A stretch of DNA of 64,000 nucleotides from Sphingobacteriaceae bacterium (GTDB lineage Bacteria; Bacteroidota; Bacteroidia; B-17B0; Aurantibacillaceae). The stretch is from positions 3,534,001 through 3,598,000 of the forward strand of contig NVQB01000001.1 of the NCBI GenBank assembly GCA_002319075.1, read 5' to 3'. A program made the translations under genes and the position numbers. Under the pieces are notes generated by a model, which saw only the letters and a list, made by a program, of their open reading frames with translations, was not told the origin of the DNA and searched no databases. Of this stretch, positions 18,735-26,953 are shown piece after piece; the first letter of the stretch is position 1, and every line of letters starts with the position of its first letter.

Positions 18735-19586
18735 ATGCGAATTCTAATAACAGTAATATTATTGATATTTTTTTTGGAGATTACAAAAGGACAATCTCAA
18801 AACTCAAACTATATTTCAATTGACCATATTCCAATTGTAGTTAGGGATTTAGACTACTTAAAAAAGGAGCTATCCGCATCATTTCACTTTAAAGTAAAGG
18901 AAGGGAGGGAGCACGAGGGAATAAAAAATTGTTTTATAAAATTCCAAGATGGAACATACCTCGAGTTCATTACACCAATCGATAGCTCTCAAACAATTGG
19001 AAAATATTATGCTGACTTTTTAAAAAATAGACAAGGTGGAACATCATTGGCAATTTCTATTAAAAGTTCTGATACATTGATAGATTGTCTTAATACAAAA
19101 TCTATCTCCTACAAGATAGATAGCAATAGAATATGGAAAACAATTGAACCCAAAAACAATGACATTTTTTTTATCGAATATTCAAACAACCAATGGGAAG
19201 ATAGTAAAATCAACACGACACATTTAAATACTGCTATATCATTAAAATCAATTTATATCCTTTCATCAAATATAACCCTTGATGTAAAAAAATATGAAGC
19301 AGTTGGTTTTGTTGAGATAAAGAAGGGTAGTTTTTTTAAAATACCCATTAGACATTTAGTAATGGGGCCCAGTAATTTGTACTTATTAGATGCATCTAAA
19401 TCAAAAAAAATAAGGCAATCTTTTAACAAAGAAAATCTTGAGGGAATCTGTGGTTTTGAAATTAAAACAAAGTCATTACATGCTTTTAATATGCTTCTTG
19501 AGAAAACTGACAAAGTAACCGTAGAAAAGAAACAGACAATAATTTATGTACAAGACCTAAGTTTATTTTTTGTTTTTACTGAATGA
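18735..19586 (+). CDS. Exported glyoxalase-like (VOC superfamily) protein
   Basis: A 283-residue protein starting with a signal peptide (MRILITVILLIFFLEITKGQ). The region from ISIDHIPIVVRDLDYLKKEL onward has the beta-alpha-beta start of a VOC/glyoxalase-3-like fold, with HEGIKNCFIKFQDGTYLEFITP resembling the metal-site strand (His and Glu). A second, more diverged half follows from about residue 165. Glyoxalase-like proteins act on diverse small molecules or bind antibiotics; no substrate can be inferred. An exported version is less common. The gene is AT-rich relative to the flanking housekeeping genes, uses many AAA, AAT and ATA codons, and lies between two palindromic sites, consistent with acquisition. 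Confidence 0.75.
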   Translation: MRILITVILLIFFLEITKGQSQNSNYISIDHIPIVVRDLDYLKKELSASFHFKVKEGREHEGIKNCFIKFQDGTYLEFITPIDSSQTIGKYYADFLKNRQGGTSLAISIKSSDTLIDCLNTKSISYKIDSNRIWKTIEPKNNDIFFIEYSNNQWEDSKINTTHLNTAISLKSIYILSSNITLDVKKYEAVGFVEIKKGSFFKIPIRHLVMGPSNLYLLDASKSKKIRQSFNKENLEGICGFEIKTKSLHAFNMLLEKTDKVTVEKKQTIIYVQDLSLFFVFTE

Positions 19587-19597
19587 AATAAAAGTTG

Positions 19598-19730
19598 CGC
19601 TAACAAGGGTTTTGCGTCAGGCGGGCTGAAGTGCAAAATTCAACGGCAGTTTTTCAATTGAACATTAGTAATAATATCAGCTTTTATGCTTCGATTTCCC
19701 GCCCTAACGCAAAGCCCGCCACCGTTAGCG
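19598..19730. repeat. attC-like recombination site (candidate)
   Basis: A 133-bp imperfect palindrome. The outer boxes CGCTAAC (19598-19604) and GTTAGCG (19724-19730) are exact reverse complements and match the R''/R' position and core (TAAC/GTTA) of integron attC sites. Unpaired spacers follow. The inner boxes TTTGCGTCAGGCGGG (19611-19625) and CCCGCCCTAACGCAAA (19698-19713) pair with a few mismatched or extra bases, as L''/L' boxes do. The central loop is about 72 nt. It begins 11 bp after the stop of the glyoxalase-like gene, as in a gene cassette. No integrase is in the window. Confidence 0.55.
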
Positions 19731-19862
19731 GTGATCGAGGCCTGCCAGGCGTGCAAAAACCACACTCTATGTATAGCAGAGACATGAACTTTTGAATATT
19801 CTACTTTCGTGTGTAACAAAAGGACTGAGGAAACCGTCCTAGCATCAAAAAACCCAGCGCTT

Positions 19863-21197
19863 ATGAAAGTGTATTTTATTTTAGTGATATTATTCTTTTT
19901 ACCAGGTGATTTACTATCTCAAGTAACTATCACTATAGGGACGCAAGAAACAGTGGTATATCCATTAACTCTTAACAAACAAAGTTTAGCCGAACAATTA
20001 CTCCAACTTAAAGGCTTGTTTTCTTCTAAATCAATTATTGGGATGGGTGAAGCTACACACGGTAGTCGTGAATTTTTTGAAATTAAGTCTGGAGTATTTC
20101 AATGGCTCGTAGAAGAGTGTAATTATAGAGTATTTGGTATTGAAGCAACCTATGCGGGATGTTGTTATGTAAATAATTTCGTGAAGTCTGGTGAGGGAAA
20201 TGTGGATAGTGTGATGATTCACCTGGACTTTTGGACCTGGCAAACAGAGGAAGTTCGCGACCTTATTTTGTGGATTAAGGAGTATAATGCTCAAGCAGAA
20301 CATTTGGAGAAAATATCTTTTTATGGTTTCGATATGCAAAACTTCTATTCTCCAGTGCAGTATCTAAACGATTATGTAAAAAAATACTATTCAGAACACT
20401 ACGAGACTATTAAGTCTATAAGTTTTCCTATACTTGGCAAAACTGAATTAAAGATTTACCAATTGCTCCAAAATAAGAAAAATAGATTTGAAGACACCTT
20501 GCGACAAACCTACCAAATGCTTGCAGATTGGGTGTTTTTCAATAAAAATCAGATTGAAACAAAACAATCGAAGAGCCAATTTCAAGACCTTCAAATCTGT
20601 ATCGAAAATTTAGAACAGGCAGTAAAAAATTTGTCTGTAAATAATATGTCTCAATACAGAGACAGTTGCATGGCCTATAATATCTTAAGAATACAAAAGC
20701 TTGGAAATAAAAAAATGTTTATTTGGGCACACAATGGTCATATTAATTTTGCTCATCCCGACAATAATCTGGGGAATGGTTTATACATGGGTGAGCATTT
20801 GAAGAAAAATATGGGTGAAGCTTATTACGCTATCGGATTTGTGTTCAATCAAGGGAGCTTCCAGGCTATTCAAGGTCCAAAGTCGATTGGGGGTGCAATA
20901 GTTACCTACATTTTTGCCAGGAAAAAACTATATAAAGGTTTGCAAGAGTGTCATGTCCCTGTCAACAATAGAAACACTTTTACGAATGCTTTGTCGGTAA
21001 CCAAGTATCCTGTATATTTTACAGATGTTTCTCATTCGGAGAATTCTGTTTTTTCAACCATTTTAAAAACCTACGACGTAGGTTCCATATTTATGAATTA
21101 CCAACGATGCTCAGCATCCATCAATGCAAAAAAACAGTTTGACGGTTTGATTTTCGTTGAAAAAACAAACAGGGCGAGACCCATCTATATTAAATAG
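19863..21197 (+). CDS. Erythromycin-esterase-like protein, exported
   Basis: The start is taken at the ATG at 19863 because it opens a signal peptide (MKVYFILVILFFLPGDLLSQ); an upstream GTG at 19809 would bury it. The 444-residue product belongs to the erythromycin esterase family. GMGEATHGSREFFE near residue 62 holds the conserved Glu and His of the active site. FGIEATYAGCCYVN and WTWQTEEVRDLILWIKEYN follow, then FYGFDMQN, and WAHNGHINFAH at about 285-295 holds a second conserved His pair. True Ere enzymes hydrolyse the lactone of macrolides, but many homologues have other unknown substrates, so resistance should not be assumed. It lies after the attC-like site in a cassette-like setting. 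Confidence 0.85.
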   Translation: MKVYFILVILFFLPGDLLSQVTITIGTQETVVYPLTLNKQSLAEQLLQLKGLFSSKSIIGMGEATHGSREFFEIKSGVFQWLVEECNYRVFGIEATYAGCCYVNNFVKSGEGNVDSVMIHLDFWTWQTEEVRDLILWIKEYNAQAEHLEKISFYGFDMQNFYSPVQYLNDYVKKYYSEHYETIKSISFPILGKTELKIYQLLQNKKNRFEDTLRQTYQMLADWVFFNKNQIETKQSKSQFQDLQICIENLEQAVKNLSVNNMSQYRDSCMAYNILRIQKLGNKKMFIWAHNGHINFAHPDNNLGNGLYMGEHLKKNMGEAYYAIGFVFNQGSFQAIQGPKSIGGAIVTYIFARKKLYKGLQECHVPVNNRNTFTNALSVTKYPVYFTDVSHSENSVFSTILKTYDVGSIFMNYQRCSASINAKKQFDGLIFVEKTNRARPIYIK

Positions 21198-21290
21198 TAA
21201 TAAAAGTGCTAATTTTCAAGAACTGAATACTGATCTAAAAATAAAAGATCAACTGAGAATAAACCAATTATAATTGTTCTAATAATTTTA

Positions 21291-21863
21291 ATGACGACAC
21301 AATACGGAAAATATAAAGTGTTCGAAGATGATAAATCTTTTGAAATTCATTATCGTCATTCATTATCCGACATATTTGGTTCAGTAATATTTGTTCTTTC
21401 ATTTGCAACAGGTTTAATGTTGTTTTACACTTCATACAAAACTTTCAATGCCACTGCTATAACAAGTTGGGTTTTACTAATAGTTGGTTCAGTTTTTTCT
21501 GTGTTTGGTGCCTATGCTCTTTTGGCAGGATTATATAGCCCTGGACGTGGAGTATTTCAAATAGATAAGACGACAAATGATATCATAATACGGGACTTTC
21601 TTAAATCGGAAAGCATTAAAACCACTATGGTTAAATCTGTATCTTATGAATTGAAAGAAAATGGTAAGCCGAAAAGCATTTACTCAATGTTATATTTAAG
21701 ACTTTCTGACGGAAAGAAAAAAGATTGTTTTATAATACGAAGTTCAATACCTCTTGACATTGGGCGTGAAGTAGACAAAGACATACATGTAGTTTCAAGA
21801 CAGTTGAAAGGCGCGATTATGAACGTTATTAAAAATCAAAGAACGAGCAGTACGAACGGATAG
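21291..21863 (+). CDS. Two-helix membrane protein of unknown function
   Basis: I do not recognise this 190-residue protein. Two transmembrane helices are predicted, at about 31-50 (FGSVIFVLSFATGLMLFYTS) and 58-82 (AITSWVLLIVGSVFSVFGAYALLAG), with both ends in the cytoplasm. The C-terminal 100 residues form alternating strands (VFQIDKTTNDIIIRDF, SMLYLRLSDGKKKDCFII), reminiscent of a small PH-like or bPH domain, but this is uncertain. It follows the esterase-like gene by 93 bp without a palindrome between them, so the two may have moved together. A palindromic site follows it directly. Confidence 0.65.
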   Translation: MTTQYGKYKVFEDDKSFEIHYRHSLSDIFGSVIFVLSFATGLMLFYTSYKTFNATAITSWVLLIVGSVFSVFGAYALLAGLYSPGRGVFQIDKTTNDIIIRDFLKSESIKTTMVKSVSYELKENGKPKSIYSMLYLRLSDGKKKDCFIIRSSIPLDIGREVDKDIHVVSRQLKGAIMNVIKNQRTSSTNG

Positions 21864-21864
21864 T

Positions 21865-21975
21865 GCTTATACCGACGGATAAATGGTTTCGCAATAGCGA
21901 TCATGATTTCTGCGTTTCGCGTTTGTACGTCCGTATAATCTCGCTCAAAAGTCAACCATACTTTTGCCGTTAGCC
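21865..21975. repeat. Imperfect palindromic site after the membrane protein gene
   Basis: TTATACCGACG (21867-21877) pairs with CGTCCGTATAA (21928-21938) at 10 of 11 positions. The region also contains TCGC-aata-GCGA and ends in CCGTTAGCC (21967-21975), a GTTAG core like that of the attC-like site at 19.7 kb. Pairing of the outer ends is poor, so this is weaker than the 19.6-kb site. Confidence 0.4.
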
Positions 21976-22025
21976 ATTGCGTATTTAGATTCATTATACT
22001 ATTTTAGCTTTACGATGTACATTCG

Positions 22026-22043
22026 TCCCGATAATTATCGGGA
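22026..22043. repeat. Palindrome related to the 17.5-kb and 18.6-kb copies
   Basis: TCCCGATAATTATCGGGA is a perfect 18-bp palindrome. It differs from the other two copies only at the centre (AATT for AGCT), and it lies directly upstream of the DUF1905 gene. Confidence 0.8.
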
Positions 22044-22050
22044 ATAGGAT

Positions 22051-22449
22051 TTGAAAATTCGCGCAAAACCTATTCGTAGTCCATCCGTGTTTGCTTTAAC
22101 GTTAACGCTTTCAAAAACTACCAAACTCAACTCCGAAATTAGAAACAAATTGAGTGGCAGAATAAAATATGCATTTTCAGAAAAAGTTTGGCAACATTCT
22201 TCGCCAGGAGGTTGGTATTTTGTTTCGCTTCCCAAAGAAATGTCGAAAGAAATTAGAGATATTTTAGGATCCCAGGAAGAAGGTTGGGGACGGTTGAAGG
22301 CGATAGCAAGAATCGGAAACAGTGAATGGAAAACCGCGATTTGGTTTGACTCTAAACGCAAAACCTATTTGTTACCACTAAAAACTGAGATCAGAAGAAA
22401 AGAAAATATCGACTTGGAAAATCAAATCGATGTGGTTATATTTCTGTGA
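22051..22449 (+). CDS. DUF1905 domain protein
   Basis: The C-terminal 95 residues match the DUF1905 family: VWQHSSPGGWYFVSLPKEMSK, a Gly-rich turn (GSQEEGWGRLKAIARIG), W-T-A-IWFDSKRKTYLLPLKTEIRRKE, and a final hydrophobic strand. The family forms a small beta-barrel of unknown role and often occurs as a stand-alone gene or fused to YdeI-like domains. The start is uncertain. A TTG at 22051 gives 132 residues, but the first 35 are outside the domain; a TTG at 22150 gives 99 residues and fits the family better. It closes the accessory island. No palindromic site follows it. Confidence 0.75.
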   Translation: MKIRAKPIRSPSVFALTLTLSKTTKLNSEIRNKLSGRIKYAFSEKVWQHSSPGGWYFVSLPKEMSKEIRDILGSQEEGWGRLKAIARIGNSEWKTAIWFDSKRKTYLLPLKTEIRRKENIDLENQIDVVIFL

Positions 22450-22487
22450 CGGGTAATTCAGCAAGAAATAGATAATAATTAAAATAT

Positions 22488-23057
22488 ATGAGGAAAATAG
22501 TAGCAGCCATAAACACCACCATCGACGGTTTTTGTGATCATGAAGCAGGAATTCCCGACGAAGAAACCCATGAGTATTACCAAGACTTATTAAATGGAGC
22601 AGACGTGGCCCTTTACGGCAGGATCACCTATCAGCTCATGCAATTCTGGCAAGAGCTGATTAAGAAACCGTCTGGTGAAAAAGCAATGGATGATTTTGCA
22701 GTGGCGATAGACAGAATTCCAAAAATAGTATTTTCTAATACTTTTAAAAGTACAGAAGCACTTGGTTGGAATACGGCCAGCTTGTCCGTTCAAACCATTG
22801 AACAAACGGTTTTAGATCTTAAAAAACAGGATGGAAGAGATATTTTAATCGGAAGCAGAAGCATCATGGTTCAGCTGACGAATCTTAATTTGATAGATGA
22901 GTACCAAATCTGTGTTCACCCGGTGATTATTGGAAAAGGTAAGCCCCTGTTTGAGAAACTAAATGACAGAAAAATTTTTAAATTGTACAATACAAAAATC
23001 TTTAAGTCTGGTGCAATTATGCTGTATTACAAGCGCGGCGACGAGTCTAAGGGGTAA
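22488..23057 (+). CDS. Dihydrofolate-reductase-like (RibD C-terminal domain) protein
   Basis: A 189-residue protein of the RibD-C/DHFR-like superfamily. The N-terminal MRKIVAAINTTIDGFCDH is the usual start (beta strand, then T-DG). ADVALYGRITYQLM marks the second strand and helix, and GRDILIGSRSIMVQLTNLNLIDEYQICVHPVIIGKGKPLF carries the NADPH-site Gly-Ser segment and the ending typical of the family. These proteins bind NADPH and reduce a small substrate that is usually unknown. Stand-alone copies are common and are not folate enzymes. The gene lies next to the accessory island but has no palindromic site of its own. Confidence 0.88.
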   Translation: MRKIVAAINTTIDGFCDHEAGIPDEETHEYYQDLLNGADVALYGRITYQLMQFWQELIKKPSGEKAMDDFAVAIDRIPKIVFSNTFKSTEALGWNTASLSVQTIEQTVLDLKKQDGRDILIGSRSIMVQLTNLNLIDEYQICVHPVIIGKGKPLFEKLNDRKIFKLYNTKIFKSGAIMLYYKRGDESKG

Positions 23058-23301
23058 AGTAAAGAATAAAACAGCGCAGATTCTAAAACGTCTACTGTAA
23101 ATTGGTAGGAACATTTAAAAATGCGTTAATTTTTTAAATTGCTTTCCCCATCGGCACTAAAAAACTAAAGCCTATTTTTCAAATATTCGTTTATTTTTCT
23201 ATTTTTATGTAAAGCAGCAGGCCTGTAAATTGTGAATAATCGTGTTTTTTAAGTCTGCTTTTATGTCATTTTAATACACCAAACTATAGAAATTAACAAC
23301 T

Positions 23302-24360
23302 ATGAAAAAGACGCTGATTTTACTACTGTTTGCTCTTAAGTTCGTTTGTTATTACGGGCAAACAAATAAATTTCAAGATCTGGTCAACCAGTACAATAAA
23401 GAAATGAATTTCAATGGTGTTGTGCTGGTAGCCACAGATGGTAAAGTTGATTATTTAGCAAGCAGTGGGATTGCTGATAGACAATTTGAAAATAAATTAG
23501 TGCCTCAATCAAAATTTAAAATTGCTTCCATGACAAAAGTATTCACAGCAGTTTTGATCATGAAACTTTATGAAGATGGTAAAATTCAGTTGAATGGAAC
23601 TATTGGGAACTATTTTCCGAAATACAAAGGTGAAGCTAAAGACAAAGTGACAATCCATCAATTATTGACGTATTCTTCTGGCATTGAGAATCAAGCGGAA
23701 CCTTTAGGAATGGAATCTTATCAAATAAAAAAAACTTTAGACGAATACATCGACAAGTATTGTTCAGGTAAACTGATAAGTATTCCAGGTGAAAAAAGCA
23801 GCTACAGCAATACTGAATACATAATTTTACAAAAAATTATAGAGAACGTCACAACAAAAAGTTACCAGGAATTTCTTCGGGAAACCATTTTAAATCCATT
23901 AAAAATGGGCAATACAGGTGTTTTAAATTCAGATGAGATTATCAAATCTTTATCCAGCAGCTACACATTTGAGACTACAAAAAAAATATTTTCTAAGGAT
24001 GCTCCCTATTTTATTGAAAACTTTTTTGGCGCTGGCAACATGTATTCAACAGTGGAAGATATTTTGATTTTTAATACGGCTATTTTTAGCAATAAGATGC
24101 TTTCCGAAAATGCTACCAAAAAAATGCTTGAAATAAATGAGAACTTAGGATACACGGCATATGGTTTTTGGGGCTCTACCGGCTGGGGCAATTTTAACGA
24201 GAAGTTCTATTATAGAACGGGTGGCATTTCAGGTTCATGTTCAAACTGGATACATACGCTTGATACTAAAAAAACTATACTGGTAATGAGTAATACCGAC
24301 GCAACGAATCTTTATGAATTATCAGAAAAACTTTATTTAGCAAGTCTCGACAAAAAATAA
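23302..24360 (+). CDS. Exported serine hydrolase of the class C beta-lactamase / PBP4* family
   Basis: A 352-residue protein with a signal peptide (MKKTLILLLFALKFVCYYGQ). The nucleophile motif SxxK is SMTK in FKIASMTKVFTAVLIMKLYE at about residue 76, the second motif is YSN in SSYSNTEYIILQKI, and the third is a TGG in YRTGGISGS where HTG or KTG stands in beta-lactamases. This catalytic set suits an ester, amide or D-peptide hydrolase in the periplasm. True lactam hydrolysis cannot be inferred. The length is normal for the family. It is preceded by a 244-bp intergenic stretch with no gene, and the VOC gene follows at 105 bp. Confidence 0.9.
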   Translation: MKKTLILLLFALKFVCYYGQTNKFQDLVNQYNKEMNFNGVVLVATDGKVDYLASSGIADRQFENKLVPQSKFKIASMTKVFTAVLIMKLYEDGKIQLNGTIGNYFPKYKGEAKDKVTIHQLLTYSSGIENQAEPLGMESYQIKKTLDEYIDKYCSGKLISIPGEKSSYSNTEYIILQKIIENVTTKSYQEFLRETILNPLKMGNTGVLNSDEIIKSLSSSYTFETTKKIFSKDAPYFIENFFGAGNMYSTVEDILIFNTAIFSNKMLSENATKKMLEINENLGYTAYGFWGSTGWGNFNEKFYYRTGGISGSCSNWIHTLDTKKTILVMSNTDATNLYELSEKLYLASLDKK

Positions 24361-24465
24361 AAATCAGAATAAAAGGAAAAATTTTCGACTCGTTGAAGGT
24401 GCATTGAAGCACCCCTCCTTTACTAAAAACGGGCTAAATAAACACCCAATAAAAAATAGTGACCA

Positions 24466-24846
24466 ATGAAACAAACTAGCATCACACCTTTCCTAACCGT
24501 TAACGATGGAAAGAAAGCTGTAGAATTTTATATCTCTGCCTTCGGAGCAAAAGAAACAAAGCGTTTCGATCTGCCCGATGAAAAAATATCTTCCGTTCTA
24601 AACATGGAAGGTGCCGAATTTTTTGTAGCCGATGAAGAGCCTGAATTTGATAATTTAAGTCCTGGGTTAAAATCACACAACTCCGTTCGTATAATTTTAA
24701 CTACAAAAAACGCAGACAAACTCTTTGATCAGGCATTAAAACTTGGCGCCACGCAAATTTGTCCTATGACCACAGAGGAAGACTGGCGCATAGGAAAATT
24801 AAAAGATCCATTCGGACATATTTGGGAGCTTGGATATGTTTTATAG
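24466..24846 (+). CDS. VOC-family protein (PhnB/glyoxalase type)
   Basis: A 126-residue cytosolic single VOC domain. It starts with SITPFLTVNDGKKAVEFYISAFGA, the canonical first beta-alpha module of PhnB-like proteins. FFVADEEPEFDN is the middle strand, and KLKDPFGHIWELGYV at the C-terminus carries the family's ending with a metal-position His and Glu. These proteins usually work as dimers on small molecules; no substrate can be inferred. It stands between the serine hydrolase and the methionine aminopeptidase on the same strand, with gaps over 80 bp. Confidence 0.92.
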   Translation: MKQTSITPFLTVNDGKKAVEFYISAFGAKETKRFDLPDEKISSVLNMEGAEFFVADEEPEFDNLSPGLKSHNSVRIILTTKNADKLFDQALKLGATQICPMTTEEDWRIGKLKDPFGHIWELGYVL

Positions 24847-24928
24847 CCGTTATTTAACGCTACAATCAATTTTCTTTTTTGACCAAAATCTATTTACCTT
24901 TAGTAAGTAGAAGATTAGACTACACTAT

Positions 24929-25693
24929 ATGTCCATAACATCAGAATCAGAATTAGCAGGAATGAAAGCCGTAAGCGACGCAGTTGCTCACACTTTGAAA
25001 GAAATGAAAAACCATGCCCGTGCCGGAATGTCAACCAAAGAACTCGATGAATTCGGAGCAGCGATCTTAAAAAGTTTCGGAGCTAAGTCAGCGCCTTATG
25101 AAACGTATAAATTTCCCGGTTTTACCTGCATTAGCACCGGTAAGGAATTTTGTCATGGAATTCCTTCAGAGAAAAAAATATTAGAAGAAGGGGAGTTGAT
25201 TAATATCGACGTCTCTGCCGAACTCAACGGTTTTTGGTCAGATAATGGCGCTTCTTTTATAATAGGCGAAGACAAACACGGGCATCAGAAATTGGTAGAC
25301 GCTTCAAAAGAAATTCTTGAAAAAGCAATTAACTCCATAAAAGGTGGCGTGAAAATTTCAGACCTCGGACATCTCATAGAAACAGAAGCTAAAAAACGCG
25401 GCTACAAGGTTATTAAAAATTTAACCGGACACGGCGTGGGAAGAAGTCTGCACGAAGAGCCCTCGGAGATTGCAAATTTCAGAGATAAATTTAATGTTAC
25501 CAGATTTAAAAAGAATTCAGTAGTTGCTATCGAAACATTTATTTCAACAGATTCCACTTTTGCAGAAACCTTGAGCGATGGCTGGACAATGGTCGGAAAT
25601 AAAGGTGGTTATATGGCGCAGCACGAACATACCATTGTGGTGACTGAGGGCAGGCCCATTATTTTGACGGAGAAAAATGAAATCTGGAATTAG
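24929..25693 (+). CDS. map: Methionine aminopeptidase, type I
   Basis: A 254-residue cytosolic metalloprotease that removes N-terminal Met from new proteins. The metal ligands are visible: Asp in INIDVSAEL, a second Asp 11 residues later in WSDNGASF, His in TGHGVGRSLHEEP, Glu in AIETFIS and Glu in AQHEHTIVVT. The substrate-pocket His is in KEFCHGIPSEKK. AIET replaces the more usual IEP at the fourth ligand, and SDNGA replaces GDTS, so this copy is somewhat diverged. It may be a second map gene; the usual ribosomal-operon copy is not in this window. The start MSITSESEL is typical. Confidence 0.93.
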   Translation: MSITSESELAGMKAVSDAVAHTLKEMKNHARAGMSTKELDEFGAAILKSFGAKSAPYETYKFPGFTCISTGKEFCHGIPSEKKILEEGELINIDVSAELNGFWSDNGASFIIGEDKHGHQKLVDASKEILEKAINSIKGGVKISDLGHLIETEAKKRGYKVIKNLTGHGVGRSLHEEPSEIANFRDKFNVTRFKKNSVVAIETFISTDSTFAETLSDGWTMVGNKGGYMAQHEHTIVVTEGRPIILTEKNEIWN

Positions 25694-25931
25694 ATAAACG
25701 GTTTGCTACATGTAAATTTTGCACATGAATCTGTGCCATCCTTTTAATCTGCGTCAAAAATTTGGCATCCAGATTCGCACGAGAACATGATCAAAATTAT
25801 TTTGTAACTTACACAGATAAACGAAAAATGATTAACCTAAAACTGGATGACATTAGCGAATATTCAAACCTGTGCCGCCATTTTATAGAACTCTTACAAA
25901 AAAACAACGAAGATTAAAGCAAATTCATTTC

Positions 25932-26366
25932 ATGAGAACATTATTGGAGTCTAACCCGAAAACATTTCTATTGATTGATAGTGTTGGTGCTCTGTTAACG
26001 ACCATTGGTCTTGTGGTTATCAGATTTTTTTTTGAAGCCTGGTTTAGAATGCCCTGGTATATGTTATTAGTACTCGCAGCAATCGCCTTTACATTTTTTA
26101 TATACTCTTTTTGCTCTTTTTACTTTGTTAAAACCAATCACGCTGTATTTCTAGGAAGAATAAGCAGAGCAAATTATGCTTATTGTTTCTTAACCGTATG
26201 TCTGCTCATAAAATACCGCTTAACACTTACCATATTTGATTGGTTTTATTTCGTTTCTGAAGTGCTTATCATTTTAGCTCTTGTTCTGTTGGAAGCACGT
26301 TCAATAAAGAGGGAGCAAAGTGAGCCAACTAAGCATTCCTCCCCTAAGACACAAAAAATTGATTGA
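25932..26366 (+). CDS. Four-helix membrane protein of unknown function
   Basis: The start is set at the ATG at 25932 (MRTLLESNPKTF), giving 144 residues; an upstream frame opening at 25872 adds a basic segment without membrane character. Four hydrophobic helices are apparent (about 12-30, 42-65, 81-95 and 102-120), followed by a charged tail rich in Lys, Glu and Ser. I do not recognise a family; the compact four-helix layout occurs in many small unnamed Bacteroidota proteins. It is separate from its neighbours (238 bp upstream, a terminator-like hairpin about 150 bp downstream). Confidence 0.65.
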   Translation: MRTLLESNPKTFLLIDSVGALLTTIGLVVIRFFFEAWFRMPWYMLLVLAAIAFTFFIYSFCSFYFVKTNHAVFLGRISRANYAYCFLTVCLLIKYRLTLTIFDWFYFVSEVLIILALVLLEARSIKREQSEPTKHSSPKTQKID

Positions 26367-26516
26367 AATAGGCGTATTCAACACTTTACGTTTCTTTTCA
26401 ACTACTTCCGTATTGTAAATAGCGTGTCTTATGGAAGGAGCGGTAGAGTAGGGATTTAGAATTAGACTTACACTATACAGTCTTGTTATAGATAAAGAGA
26501 AATTACTTGGTTTCTT

Positions 26517-26550
26517 AAAAAGCTGTTCCTTTAAGGATAGCTTTTTTTAT
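26517..26550 (+). terminator. Terminator-like hairpin
   Basis: AAAAAGCT pairs with AGCTTTTTT, with an inner TCCTT/AAGGA stem, followed by Ts. It lies between the four-helix membrane protein gene and the Kazal lipoprotein gene. Confidence 0.65.
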
Positions 26551-26609
26551 TTTCTCTCGTCGGTATTCAGAGAAAAATCCTTTAAATTCATAACCATAAA
26601 TTGAACACC

Positions 26610-26816
26610 ATGAAAAATTGGGTTTTAGTGAGTTATGTGAGTTTTATTTTTATAACAAGCTGCAGCAAAAACGAGTGCAAAGAAAAAGCGAAAGCCAACT
26701 GCATTTGCACCATGGACTATAAGCCGGTATGCGGCTGCAATGAAAAAACCTATAGCAACGCCTGTGAGGCAGAGTGCAACGGGATCACAAATTACACCCA
26801 GGGCGAGTGTAAATAG
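26610..26816 (+). CDS. Small lipoprotein with a Kazal-type protease-inhibitor domain
   Basis: The ATG at 26610 is chosen over a TTG at 26601, giving 68 residues. A lipoprotein signal (VSYVSFIFITSC) places the first Cys at about residue 18. The mature part has the Kazal Cys spacing: C-x-C-TMDYKPVCGCNEKTYSN-AC-EAEC-NGI-(...)-C, including the hallmark PVCG-...-TY-NAC-A-C. Kazal domains block serine proteases in animals; bacterial versions are found as secreted or lipid-anchored proteins that may guard against host or environmental proteases. Here it would be surface- or periplasm-anchored. The family call is clear even though the gene is very short; the target protease is unknown. Confidence 0.88.
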   Translation: MKNWVLVSYVSFIFITSCSKNECKEKAKANCICTMDYKPVCGCNEKTYSNACEAECNGITNYTQGECK

Positions 26817-26953
26817 TTTTTTCGGAATTTTTTACCTGCGTTTTAGATGATGGAATTAACCATAAATAAACCACCCGAAATAAGAAATTAGCCAAAAATT
26901 GCATTACATTTGGTTCATAGACCTCTTACCTTTTTATACTTAAGATAAACCCC

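Noticed and set aside
18535-18747. 70-residue plus-strand frame between two island genes
   Set aside because: It lies inside nested palindromes, and overlapping frames exist. It is best explained as recombination-site-like DNA.
19863-21197. Calling the esterase-like gene a macrolide-resistance gene
   Set aside because: The family is broad; residues fit the fold, but sequence alone does not establish macrolide hydrolysis.
17354-22480. Insertion sequence or transposon explaining the island
   Set aside because: No transposase, terminal inverted repeats at the ends or target duplication were seen. The palindromes fit cassette-like sites better.
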